A DNA stretch of 64,000 bases from Nocardioides ferulae. GTDB taxonomy: Bacteria; Actinomycetota; Actinomycetes; Propionibacteriales; Nocardioidaceae. The stretch covers positions 1-64,000 of the forward strand of contig NZ_QZVR01000008.1 in the NCBI RefSeq assembly GCF_003660455.1, in the 5' to 3' direction. This document shows positions 36,369-44,135 of this stretch, in pieces (position 1 is the stretch's first letter; the number at the start of each line of letters is the position of its first letter). Under the pieces are notes generated by a model that searched no databases, was not told where the DNA came from, and saw nothing but the letters and a program-made list of their open reading frames with translations. Both the position numbers and the translations under genes were made by a program.

Positions 36369-36771
36369 CGATGGGGAAGCGCGGTCGTGCACACCCCGGC
36401 TGGTGGGAGAGCCAGCCCCCGGCATCTCGCTGCCGAGCCGATACCCACCCCCGGCGGGCCGGAAACCGGCCGGGACGCCTGGTGTGACCAGTGGCGCAGA
36501 AACCTGTACACAGCGGGCCGGGGGGCTCGATAGTGGAGGGTCAGACGAATCGACCGGCAGCCCGGCGTCTCGCGGCGCCGGGGTCGAAGAGTGATCCTCG
36601 TTACTCCTGAGTATGCTTCCCGGCCGAGCCTCGATGCGAACGCGTGAGGCCCGACAGGGAAGCGGGCGCAGGCCTCGGCGACGTCGAGGCCCGGCCCCGG
36701 GAGCGCCGCACGACCGTGCGGCACAGCGGGTGGTCACCGGCGGTACCACCACCACAGGGAGCGAAGAACAC
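36369..36771. other. 403-bp divergent intergenic region
   Basis: It holds the SigB/SigF-type promoter at 36441-36467 on the minus strand. On the plus side, the stretch before the DUF3068 gene has no convincing promoter or ribosome-binding site that I could identify, although a GGGAGCG sequence occurs at 36757-36763. No coding sequence was recognised. Confidence 0.5.
36441..36467 (-). promoter_or_regulatory. SigB/SigF-type promoter of the anti-sigma gene
   Basis: On the minus strand GGTTT (36467-36463), a 16-nt spacer and GGGTAT (36446-36441) match the GGTTT-N15-17-GGGTAT consensus of mycobacterial SigF and Streptomyces SigB. Confidence 0.7.
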
Positions 36772-37710
36772 ATGCGCAAGGCACTGCCGTACGTCCTGCT
36801 CGTCCTCGGGGCACTCCTGGTCACCGTGGGGGTGCTGGCCCAGACCTATGCCCCGGGCAAGATCGAGAAGACGCCGCTCGACACCGACACCAGGACCGCC
36901 CTGTCCGGCACCGGACAGCTGCGCAACGATGACTTCGAGCTGGAGGAGACGCCGCTGCTGGCGTTCAGCCGCAACGCGGTCGACGCCGACCTGTCCGACG
37001 ACGACACGGTGGTCTTCGCCAGCTCGCTGTGCCTGGTGGTCGACGTGGACGACCCCGACGGCTGCGTCACCGACGAGGACCCCCAGGGGCGCCTGGTCTC
37101 GGCCACCACCGACACGTTCGCGACCGACCGGAACACCGGCCTGTCGATCAGCGACCCCGACGAGCTGCCCGAGGGCGTCGAGCCGCACGAGGGCCTGATC
37201 AACAAGTGGCCCTTCGGCACCGAGAAGAAGGACTACCCCGTCTGGGACGGCATCGTCGGCGGCGCCGTCGACGCCACCTACGAGGGCACCGACGAGATCG
37301 ACGGGCTCGACGTCTATGTCTTCGAGCTCAACGCCGAGGCCGACGGCGTGGTCGTCGCCGGCGAGGACATCGTCGGCAGCTACCGCTCCGACAACACCTA
37401 CTACGTCGACCCCCGCACTGGTCAGATCGTGCGTCAGGAGATCGACCAGGTCCGCTCCTCGGAGTCCGGCGAGACCCTGCTGGAGATGAACCTCGCGTTC
37501 ACCGACGAGCAGGTGGAGACCAACGTCGACAAGATCAACGACGACAAGGCCAAGCTGGACCTGATGGAGAAGACCATCCCGCTGGTCGGCTACGTGGTCG
37601 GGATCCCGCTGCTGCTGCTCGGGCTCTTCCTCGTCGTCCGCGGCAACCGCCGCAACGCTCCCGCCTCCGGCGGGTCCGGCCAGCGCGCCAAGCAGCCCGC
37701 CGACGCCTGA
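36772..37710 (+). CDS. DUF3068 (PorA-like) membrane protein
   Basis: The 312-aa protein has one TM helix at the N-terminus (about 5-25, PYVLLVLGALLVTVGVLA), a large extracytoplasmic domain, and a second TM helix near 275-300 with a short basic tail. This is the DUF3068 architecture; family members are actinobacterial envelope proteins of unclear function. The acidic ectodomain contains YPVWDGIVGGAVDATYEG and TYYVDPRTGQIVRQE, typical of the family. It sits between two signalling genes on the opposite strand. Confidence 0.83.
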   Translation: MRKALPYVLLVLGALLVTVGVLAQTYAPGKIEKTPLDTDTRTALSGTGQLRNDDFELEETPLLAFSRNAVDADLSDDDTVVFASSLCLVVDVDDPDGCVTDEDPQGRLVSATTDTFATDRNTGLSISDPDELPEGVEPHEGLINKWPFGTEKKDYPVWDGIVGGAVDATYEGTDEIDGLDVYVFELNAEADGVVVAGEDIVGSYRSDNTYYVDPRTGQIVRQEIDQVRSSESGETLLEMNLAFTDEQVETNVDKINDDKAKLDLMEKTIPLVGYVVGIPLLLLGLFLVVRGNRRNAPASGGSGQRAKQPADA

Positions 37711-37737
37711 GCGTCACGCCGCTGCGGGTGGCTGCCT

Positions 37738-39171
37738 CTAGCGAGGCACCATCCGCAGCGGGCGGGGCTCCTCTTGGTGCGGCGCGGTCGGCGTGGGGGC
37801 CGCACCGAGCGGCAGCCGCACCGAGAACGTGCTGCCGATGCCGGGCTGGCTGCGCACCGAGAGCGTGCCGCCCATCAACGCCACCAGCTCGCTGCTGATC
37901 GCCAGGCCCAGGCCGGTGCCGCCGTAGCGCCTGGTCGTCGTGCCGTCGGCCTGGGTGAAGGACTGGAAGAGCGTGTCCTGGTGCTCGGCGCTGATGCCGA
38001 TGCCGGAGTCTCGCACCGTGAGCTGCACGGTGCCGCGGTCGTCGCCGGCTCGCACCCGCACCCGCACCCAGCCGGTGTCGGTGAACTTCACCGCGTTGCC
38101 CACCAGGTTGGTCAGCACCTGCGCGATCCGGTCCGGGTCGCCCACGACCCGGGCGGGCAGGTCCGGGTCGAGCATCCAGCGCAGGTCGAGCCCCTTCGCC
38201 CGCGCGTCCTCGCCGTGCGGGGTCAGGGTGTGGCCGACCAGCGTGCCGAGCTCGAACGTGGAGAACTCCAGCTCGGTCTCGCCCGCCTCGATCCGGCCGA
38301 AGTCGAGCAGGTCGTCGACCAGGCGGAGCAGTCGGACCCCCGAGCTGTGCATGGTCGTCAGGAACCGATGCTGGACGCTGTCGAGATCGGTCTCGCCGAG
38401 CAGCTCGCCGTAGCCCAGCACGGTGGTCAACGGGGTGCGGATCTCGTGACTGACGTTGGCCAGGAAGACCGACTTCGCGGCGTTGGCGTGCTCGGCGACC
38501 TGCCGGGCCCGTCGCAGCTCGTTCTCCATCAGCACCCGGCGGGAGATGTCCTGGGCGATGACGTAGACGCCGACCACCTCGTCGTCCACGACCATCGGCA
38601 GTCCGGTGAGGCTGAGCGGCACCCGGCGCCCGTCGCGCCGGTTGATCCGGGCCTCCAGCTGTTGGGGACGCCGGTCGAGGACGCCGGCGAACGCGGTGAG
38701 CGCGGAGGCGAGGTCCTCCTCGACGACCAGGTCGGGGATCGTGAGCGTGGTCAGCTGGCCGAACGAGTAGCCGGTCAGCGTGGACACGGAGGCGTTCGCG
38801 GCGGTGATCGTCGCCTCGAGATCGAAGGAGAGCACCGCGTCGGGGTGGTAGTCGAACAGCGACTGGTAGCGCTGACCGGTCTCTTCGAGGGTGCGCTCGA
38901 CGCGCAGCCGGTGCTGTCGCTGCCAGTCCGCGTCCCGGGCCCGCCGGTAGGCGACCACGGTGAGCGCGACGCAGGAGATCGTCGCGGCGATGAGCAGCTC
39001 GTCGAGGCCGTAGCGCTCGTAGCCGCGGGTCCAGCGGACATAGTGCTCGAAGGCGTCCAGCCATTGCGCGAGGGCGAACGCGACGATGCTCAGCCCGAAC
39101 ACCAGCAGCAGGTCGCGACGGGTCGGCAGCAGCCGTCGGCGACGTGCCGGCTGGCCAGCCTCAACCCCCAC
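37738..39171 (-). CDS. Orphan PAS-containing sensor histidine kinase
   Basis: A 477-aa kinase: two TM helices (about 22-40 and 58-76), a PAS domain (about 100-220: YQSLFDYHPDAVLSFD), HisKA with the phospho-acceptor in FLANVSHEIRTPLTTVLGY, and a HATPase with NLVGNAVKFT, DSGIGI, and GTGLGLAISSELVALMGG. The catalytic part resembles hybrid kinases but no receiver follows. No response regulator adjoins it; the long-linker regulator at 14.4 kb is also orphan. GTG 39171 has GAGGAGGGAG upstream. Confidence 0.9.
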   Translation of the reverse strand: MGVEAGQPARRRRLLPTRRDLLLVFGLSIVAFALAQWLDAFEHYVRWTRGYERYGLDELLIAATISCVALTVVAYRRARDADWQRQHRLRVERTLEETGQRYQSLFDYHPDAVLSFDLEATITAANASVSTLTGYSFGQLTTLTIPDLVVEEDLASALTAFAGVLDRRPQQLEARINRRDGRRVPLSLTGLPMVVDDEVVGVYVIAQDISRRVLMENELRRARQVAEHANAAKSVFLANVSHEIRTPLTTVLGYGELLGETDLDSVQHRFLTTMHSSGVRLLRLVDDLLDFGRIEAGETELEFSTFELGTLVGHTLTPHGEDARAKGLDLRWMLDPDLPARVVGDPDRIAQVLTNLVGNAVKFTDTGWVRVRVRAGDDRGTVQLTVRDSGIGISAEHQDTLFQSFTQADGTTTRRYGGTGLGLAISSELVALMGGTLSVRSQPGIGSTFSVRLPLGAAPTPTAPHQEEPRPLRMVPR

Positions 39172-39263
39172 GACGGCGGCTCCCTCCTCGTCGACCCAGC
39201 CTTGCCGACGTCCTCATCGGCGGCCCGGCACCACACCTGAGCCGGGATCCGGGCTCAGCCAGG

Positions 39264-39437
39264 TCATCTCCGGTCCTCGGCTCCCGGGTGGCGCTCGGCC
39301 CGGTCGCGGTCGGGACGGTTCACCTGCGTCTCGGGATCGGCCTCCAGCCGGTCTGCGGCGTCGGCGGCGGAGATGTCCTCGACCTCCGCCGCATCGCCGA
39401 GGTCGATCGGGGGTTCCTTGCCAGGTCCAGTGGTCAT
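39264..39437 (-). CDS. Small acidic hypothetical protein, 57 aa
   Basis: The minus strand encodes MTTGPGKEPPIDLGDAAEVE followed by an Asp/Glu/Arg-rich, presumably disordered stretch ending GAEDRR. Codon third positions are G/C-rich as in neighbouring genes, and it fills the gap between the kinase and dps. ATG 39443 two codons upstream is an alternative. No good ribosome-binding site is seen, and the protein family is unknown to me. Confidence 0.45.
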   Translation of the reverse strand: MTTGPGKEPPIDLGDAAEVEDISAADAADRLEADPETQVNRPDRDRAERHPGAEDRR

Positions 39438-39499
39438 GCCCATGCCCGCCGGTACCCATCCGCGTCCCGCGCAGACCCGCAGCGACCCCCCCGCGGAGT

Positions 39500-39526
39500 C
39501 GTTTGCGGGCGGAGATCGTCGGGTAC
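39500..39526 (+). promoter_or_regulatory. SigB/SigF-type promoter of dps
   Basis: CGTTT (39500-39504), a 16-nt spacer and GGGTAC (39521-39526) precede ATG 39536 by 9 nt. It matches the GTTT-N16-GGGTA(C/T) site in front of the anti-sigma gene, with the same spacer. Confidence 0.7.
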
Positions 39527-39535
39527 CTCTCGACC

Positions 39536-40111
39536 ATGGCTACCAACAAGCTCCGTTACACCGTTCCCGGCATGTCCGAGTCCGACGCGTCGCGGGTGGT
39601 CGAACTGCTGCAGGACCGGCTGCACGCCTGCAACGACCTGCACCTGACGCTCAAGCACGTGCACTGGAACGTCGTCGGCCCGCACTTCATCGCCGTCCAC
39701 GAGATGCTCGACCCGCAGGTCGACGCGGTCCGTGGCTTCGCCGACGACCTCGCCGAGCGGATCGCCACTCTCGGCGGGTCGCCGCAGGGCACGCCCGGCT
39801 CGATCGTGGCCGAGCGCTCCTGGGAGGACTACTCCATCGGCCGCGCCACCACCCAGGAGCATCTGGGCGCCCTGGACCTGGTCTTCGCCGGCGTGATCGA
39901 GACCTACCGCAAGGGCATCGAGGAGCTCGGCGACCTCGACCCCGTCACCGAGGACATGTTCATCGCCCAGACCGAGCAGCTCGAGCTGTTCCACTGGTTC
40001 GTCCGGGCCCACCTCGAGGACGACACCGGCAGCCTCGCCACGGCCAGTGCCACGACCGAGAAGCAGGCGGCCCGGGCCGCGAGGAAGACCACGCGCGCCA
40101 AGAAGCGCTGA
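39536..40111 (+). CDS. dps: Dps-family DNA-protecting ferritin-like protein
   Basis: The 191-aa product has the Dps ferroxidase ligands in LTLKHVHWNVVGPHFIAVHEMLDPQVDAVRG split over two helices (His, His, Asp and Glu positions), and the family-typical WFVRAHLE near the end of the four-helix bundle. The C-terminal tail (about 170-191) is rich in Ala, Lys and Arg (ARKTTRAKKR), as in Dps proteins that bind DNA through a tail. It stores iron, consumes H2O2 and compacts DNA in stress or stationary phase. The SigB/SigF-type promoter fits that role. ATG 39536. Confidence 0.93.
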   Translation: MATNKLRYTVPGMSESDASRVVELLQDRLHACNDLHLTLKHVHWNVVGPHFIAVHEMLDPQVDAVRGFADDLAERIATLGGSPQGTPGSIVAERSWEDYSIGRATTQEHLGALDLVFAGVIETYRKGIEELGDLDPVTEDMFIAQTEQLELFHWFVRAHLEDDTGSLATASATTEKQAARAARKTTRAKKR

Positions 40112-40136
40112 CCGGCGCACAGGTCCGAGCCGAGTC

Positions 40137-40179
40137 GAGGGCGCCACGACCGGGGTCACCCCCCGGACGTGGCGCCCTC
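40137..40179. terminator. Bidirectional terminator between dps and HAD gene
   Basis: A perfect 12-bp stem GAGGGCGCCACG (40137-40148) with its complement (40168-40179) lies between the convergent genes and overlaps the last codons of the HAD gene. Confidence 0.75.
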
Positions 40180-40893
40180 GTCGCGTCCCGCCGCGACGAT
40201 CTCGAGCAGCTCGTCGAGACGGGTCGCCAGCTCGGCCGCGTCGTCGACCACGGCGACGGCGCCGGCCTCCCGCAGCTCGGCCGCGGAGAACCCGCCGGTG
40301 AGCACCCCGACGGTGGGGATCGCGCACTCCTCGGCGGCGGCGACGTCCCACACGGAGTCGCCGATCATCACCGCCCGGTCGCCGCGCACCTTCTCCAGCG
40401 CCTTCTCGATCAGCTCGGGGTCCGGCTTCGACCGCTCGGCGTCCGAACTCGTCGTCCAGCCGTCCGCCCGCTCCTCGGCGTCCAGGAGCCGGAGTGGGCG
40501 CGCCGCGTGCTCGGGAATGCTCGAGCTGGCCAGCACGACCCGCAGCCCGGCGCCGGCGAAGGCATCCAGCAGGCCGCGTGCTCCCGGGGCGAGCCGGGTC
40601 TCCTCGATCATCCGGTCGAACTCCTGCTTCCACAGGTCCCGGACCCGATCCCCGAGCCGTGCCTCGGTCTCGTCGTCGGTCGCCGCGGCCACCAGCCGGT
40701 CCCCGCCCATGCCGATGTGGCGGTGCAGCCGCCACAGCGGCACCGGCCGGTCCACCGCCTCGAACGCGCGCGCCCAGGCCAGCGTGTGGTGGTAGTTGGA
40801 GTCGAGCAGCGTGCCGTCGATGTCGACGACCGCCACGTCGGGCAGTTCCCGGGCGAGCCGACGGGCACCGTCCGCGGTAGCACCGGATGACAT
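40156..40893 (-). CDS. HAD-superfamily phosphatase
   Basis: A 245-aa phosphoglycolate-phosphatase-like HAD hydrolase: VVDIDGTLLDSN (motif I with nucleophile Asp; the usual DxDGTL), VVLASSS (motif II), a Lys in ERSKPDPELIEKAL (motif III) and MIGDSVWDVAAAE (motif IV). The alpha-helical cap lies between motifs I and II. The substrate is not readable; small phosphorylated metabolites are typical. ATG 40893 has a GGAAGGGG sequence upstream. It converges on dps. Confidence 0.88.
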   Translation of the reverse strand: MSSGATADGARRLARELPDVAVVDIDGTLLDSNYHHTLAWARAFEAVDRPVPLWRLHRHIGMGGDRLVAAATDDETEARLGDRVRDLWKQEFDRMIEETRLAPGARGLLDAFAGAGLRVVLASSSIPEHAARPLRLLDAEERADGWTTSSDAERSKPDPELIEKALEKVRGDRAVMIGDSVWDVAAAEECAIPTVGVLTGGFSAAELREAGAVAVVDDAAELATRLDELLEIVAAGRDEGATSGG

Positions 40894-41065
40894 GGGTATC
40901 CCCTTCCGATCGGATCCGTCCCGGTTACCCGACCGGGCGCCGGCCATGCCCGGGCCGGGAATGGCCCGAACGGGTCGTTGTCCTGCGCGGTCGACCCATG
41001 GGACGCTGGGGTAGGCGTGGCCCGGCGCGGGCCCGCTCGGGACGTCCGGCAGGAGGGAGGCAGCC

Positions 41066-41959
41066 ATGGGGGAGGACCCCCGTTCGGTGACGGCCTTCAT
41101 CGAGCCGCCCGTGCTGCCGTCCCCGCGGCTGGACCGCACCAGCCTGCGCGCCGCGCGCCGCCGCCTCGAGACCGCTCGGCTGCTCTCGCGTGCCCGAGCC
41201 AGCCGCGGCGAGCGCCGCACCCGCTACGAGGACGCCGTCATCAACCTGAACCTGGAGGTGGCCACCGAGGTGGCCGCCGCCTACCACGGCCGGGGCGTCC
41301 CCGACGAGGACCTCGACCAGGTGGCCAACCTGGCCCTGGTCAAGGCCGTGCGCACCTTCGACCCCACGCAGTCCGAGGACTTCCTCAGTCACGCGGTCCC
41401 CACCCTGCGCACCGAGATCCGCCGCTACTTCCGCGAGGCCGGCTGGACCATCCGCCCGCCCCGCGCCGTCCAGGAGATGCAGGCCCGGGTCAGTGCGGCG
41501 GAGGCCGAGCTGCTGCAGAAGCTCGGCCGTGCCCCGCGCGCCTCCGAGATCGCCGTCCACCTCGACGTCGCGTTGACGGTGGTGCTCGACGCCGTCAACG
41601 CCACCGGCTGCTTCGCCCCGGTCTCCCTCGACGCTCCGGTGCTGCCCCAGGAGCGACCCGAGCTGCCCTACCGCGACCCCGAGCCGGCGGACCGGGCGGC
41701 CGGGCTCCCCGAGCTGGCGCTGCTCGACATCGGCGGCGAGGACCCCGCCTTCGCGGGCGTCGAGGCGCGCGTCGCGCTCAACCGCCTGATGGACACCCTC
41801 AGCGAGCGCGACCGCCGGATCATCACGCTGCGCTACTTCGAGCACCGCACCCAGGAGCAGATCGGCGAGGAGGTCGGGGTCAGCCAGGAGCAGGTCTCGC
41901 GGCTGATCACCTCGATCCTGGCCCGGCTGCGCCGCACCCTCGCCGACGAGGTCGCCTGA
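41066..41959 (+). CDS. SigB/SigF-type RNA polymerase sigma factor
   Basis: The 297-aa protein has sigma-70 region 2 (YEDAVINLNLEVATEVAAAY ... DLDQVANLALVKAVRTFD), region 3 (VQEMQARVSAAEAELLQKLG) and region 4 (LSERDRRIITLRYFEHRTQEQIGEEVGVSQEQVSRL), the arrangement of group 3 SigB/F/G factors. The N-terminus (1-50) is longer than usual and Arg-rich. These factors run general-stress regulons and are held by RsbW-like anti-sigma factors; one is encoded at 35.9-36.4 kb. ATG 41066 has GGAGGGAGG upstream. Confidence 0.9.
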   Translation: MGEDPRSVTAFIEPPVLPSPRLDRTSLRAARRRLETARLLSRARASRGERRTRYEDAVINLNLEVATEVAAAYHGRGVPDEDLDQVANLALVKAVRTFDPTQSEDFLSHAVPTLRTEIRRYFREAGWTIRPPRAVQEMQARVSAAEAELLQKLGRAPRASEIAVHLDVALTVVLDAVNATGCFAPVSLDAPVLPQERPELPYRDPEPADRAAGLPELALLDIGGEDPAFAGVEARVALNRLMDTLSERDRRIITLRYFEHRTQEQIGEEVGVSQEQVSRLITSILARLRRTLADEVA

Positions 41960-41970
41960 CCCTGATCCGA

Positions 41971-42858
41971 TCAGGCAGGGAACACGCGCGGCAGCTGCGA
42001 GGCGCGCCCGGTGAACCGGGGTGTGCGCTTCTCCCGGAAGGCGGCGACGCCCTCCGCGCCGTCGGCGATCGAGGTGTGGAACATCGCCAGCGAGTCCGAC
42101 AGGTGCGCCTCCAGCGGATCGCCGGCGGCGCCGTTGCGGTAGAGCAGCTGCTTGGCCAGGCCGAGCGCGACCGGCGACCGGTCGACCACGAACGAGCGGG
42201 CCAGCGCCTGCGCCGCCGGCAGCAGCTCGTCGGGTTCGTGCACGGACCTCAGCAGGCGGCCACGCAGCGCCTCGTCGGCGTCGAGGATCTCGGCGGAGTA
42301 GACCCACTCCAGCGCCTGCTGGATGCCGACGATGCGCGGCAGGAACCAGCTGGAGGCGGCCTCGGGCACGATGCCGAGGCGACCGAAGACGAAGCCGATC
42401 CGGGCCGACGTGGCGGCCATCCGGATGTCCATGGCCAGCGTCATCGTGGCCCCGATGCCGACGGCGGCGCCGTTGATCGCCGCGATCACCGGCTTCGGCA
42501 GCGCGTGGATGGCCAGCGTGACCCGGCCGCCGGTGTCACGCACCCCGTCGTGGAACGGCGCCTGGTCGAGCCGCTCGCGCAGCTGCTCCGGCGTCGGGTC
42601 CAGCGACTCGTCGAGCCCGAAGACGTTGCCCTCGGCGGAGAGGTCCATGCCGGCGCAGAAGGCCCGGCCGGCGCCGGTGACCACCACCGCCCGCACCGCG
42701 TCGTCGCGGGCGTCGGTGAGGAAGAACCGCTCGAGCTCACGCGCCATCGTCAGGTCGAAGGCGTTCAGCGCGTCGGGACGGTGCAGGGTCAGTGTCGCGA
42801 CGCCGGCGTCGTCGGTCTCCCAGCGCAGCGTCTCGTAGCCGGTGGTCTCGGTGCCCAT
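41971..42858 (-). CDS. Enoyl-CoA hydratase/isomerase family protein
   Basis: A 295-aa crotonase-fold enzyme: GAGRAFCAGMDLS forms the first oxyanion-hole strand, and KPVIAAINGAAVGIGATMTLAMD the second, followed by GFVFGRLGIVPEAASSWFLPR with a Glu at a usual catalytic position. It should hydrate or isomerise an enoyl-CoA; the insert GNVFGLDESLDPTPEQ after the first motif occurs in a subgroup of actinobacterial homologues. Its ATG shares one base with the stop of the LCP gene (TGATG), so the two are coupled despite unrelated functions. Confidence 0.88.
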   Translation of the reverse strand: MGTETTGYETLRWETDDAGVATLTLHRPDALNAFDLTMARELERFFLTDARDDAVRAVVVTGAGRAFCAGMDLSAEGNVFGLDESLDPTPEQLRERLDQAPFHDGVRDTGGRVTLAIHALPKPVIAAINGAAVGIGATMTLAMDIRMAATSARIGFVFGRLGIVPEAASSWFLPRIVGIQQALEWVYSAEILDADEALRGRLLRSVHEPDELLPAAQALARSFVVDRSPVALGLAKQLLYRNGAAGDPLEAHLSDSLAMFHTSIADGAEGVAAFREKRTPRFTGRASQLPRVFPA

Positions 42859-44066
42859 CAGCCCACTCCTTCCAGTCCGGTGGCGGTGCACAGCCGCTTG
42901 CCGACGTCGTCGGTCTCGTCGGCGATGATCTTGTCGAACAGCGCCGGCGCCCGCTCGGGGTCCCACGTGGTGGCCGAGCCGTCGGTGACCGGCATCGTGC
43001 AGGTCAGCTCGCCCTTGCTCATCGCCATCGCCCACAGCCCGGCCCGCACCGGGCCGGTGCCCTCGCCGAACCGGAAGAAGTCGGGGACTGCGGCGTTGAG
43101 GCGCCAGTAGCGCAGCGGGTTGAGCACGGTCCAGGGGGAGAGCACCTTCGAGCCGATCGCGGCCACGACCTCGCGCTGCTGGCCGACCCGGCCCAGGTCG
43201 CCGTACTGGTTGGCCTTGCGGGAGCGCGCGTAGGCGAGCGCCGTGCGGCCGTCGGCCTCCTGGCAGCCCTTCTCCACGTCGAGGCCGGCGTCGACGTCGA
43301 CCATGTCGGTCTTCGGGCAGATCTCGATGCCGCCGACCGCGTCGACCACCCCGGCGACGCCGCCCATCCCGATCTCGACGTAGTGGTCGACCCGGATGCC
43401 GGTGGCCTGCTCGACGGTGCGGGTCAGCAGCGGCGCGCCACCGAACGCGTAGGCGGCGTTGATCTTGCTGTTGCCGTGGCCGGGGATCTCGACCACCGAG
43501 TCACGGGGGATCGACAGCAGCAGGTTCGGCCCGGAGCCGGTGTGCAGCAGCATGATCGTGTCGGTCAGCTCGCTGGTGGCGTTGCCGGTGTGCAGCTCCT
43601 TGCGCTCCTGCGCCGACAGCCCGGCGCGCGAGTCGCTGCCGACCATGAGGTACGTCGTCCCCGGCTGGTCGTCGGGCCGCTCGCCGTCGGGTTCGTAGTC
43701 GATCTTCTCGACCTTGGTCCAGGTGAACACCGGCACGGCGACCAGGAACACCAGCCAGAGGACCGGCAGGACGAAGAGCCAGCGCAGCCGGAGCCGTGGC
43801 CGGCGGGGGAGCCGCGGACCCCGGGAGCCGCGGGCCGGCGGGGTGGCCGGCGGGCCGGGTGGCGGGGTGCCGCCCGTGCCCCGGGTCGCACCGCCCGGCC
43901 GCGGCTGCACCGGCATCGCCCGGGTCTCGTCGGGTCGGGGCCGCTGGGGTACCGGTCGGGTGCCACCGGCGGCGGTGTCGCTGCTGCCGGGGCCGCCCTG
44001 GCCGTAGAGCCACCGGTACTCCGGGGACTCGTCGTCGGGAGCGCCGCTGCGTGGACGGTCTGCCAT
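42858..44066 (-). CDS. LytR-CpsA-Psr (LCP) family glycopolymer ligase
   Basis: A 402-aa type II membrane protein: Pro/Arg-rich cytoplasmic N-terminus (1-93), one TM helix (about 94-115), and an extracytoplasmic LCP domain with MVGSDSRAG, LTDTIMLLHTG, LLSIPRDSVVEIPGHG (catalytic Arg/Asp region) and NAAYAFGGAPLLTRTVEQATG. LCP enzymes transfer lipid-linked glycopolymers to peptidoglycan. A TAGGTT box lies 7 nt before ATG 44066. The galactofuran genes 6 kb away could supply a substrate. Confidence 0.92.
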   Translation of the reverse strand: MADRPRSGAPDDESPEYRWLYGQGGPGSSDTAAGGTRPVPQRPRPDETRAMPVQPRPGGATRGTGGTPPPGPPATPPARGSRGPRLPRRPRLRLRWLFVLPVLWLVFLVAVPVFTWTKVEKIDYEPDGERPDDQPGTTYLMVGSDSRAGLSAQERKELHTGNATSELTDTIMLLHTGSGPNLLLSIPRDSVVEIPGHGNSKINAAYAFGGAPLLTRTVEQATGIRVDHYVEIGMGGVAGVVDAVGGIEICPKTDMVDVDAGLDVEKGCQEADGRTALAYARSRKANQYGDLGRVGQQREVVAAIGSKVLSPWTVLNPLRYWRLNAAVPDFFRFGEGTGPVRAGLWAMAMSKGELTCTMPVTDGSATTWDPERAPALFDKIIADETDDVGKRLCTATGLEGVG

Positions 44067-44073
44067 GGCGGCG

Positions 44074-44079
44074 AACCTA
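44074..44079 (-). promoter_or_regulatory. -10 box TAGGTT of the LCP gene, leaderless type
   Basis: On the minus strand TAGGTT ends 7 nt before ATG 44066. Confidence 0.5.
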
Positions 44080-44135
44080 TCGCGGGGCCGGTCGGCCGGC
44101 GCCGAGGTGGACGCTCCCCGGGAGGCGGTGACCGG

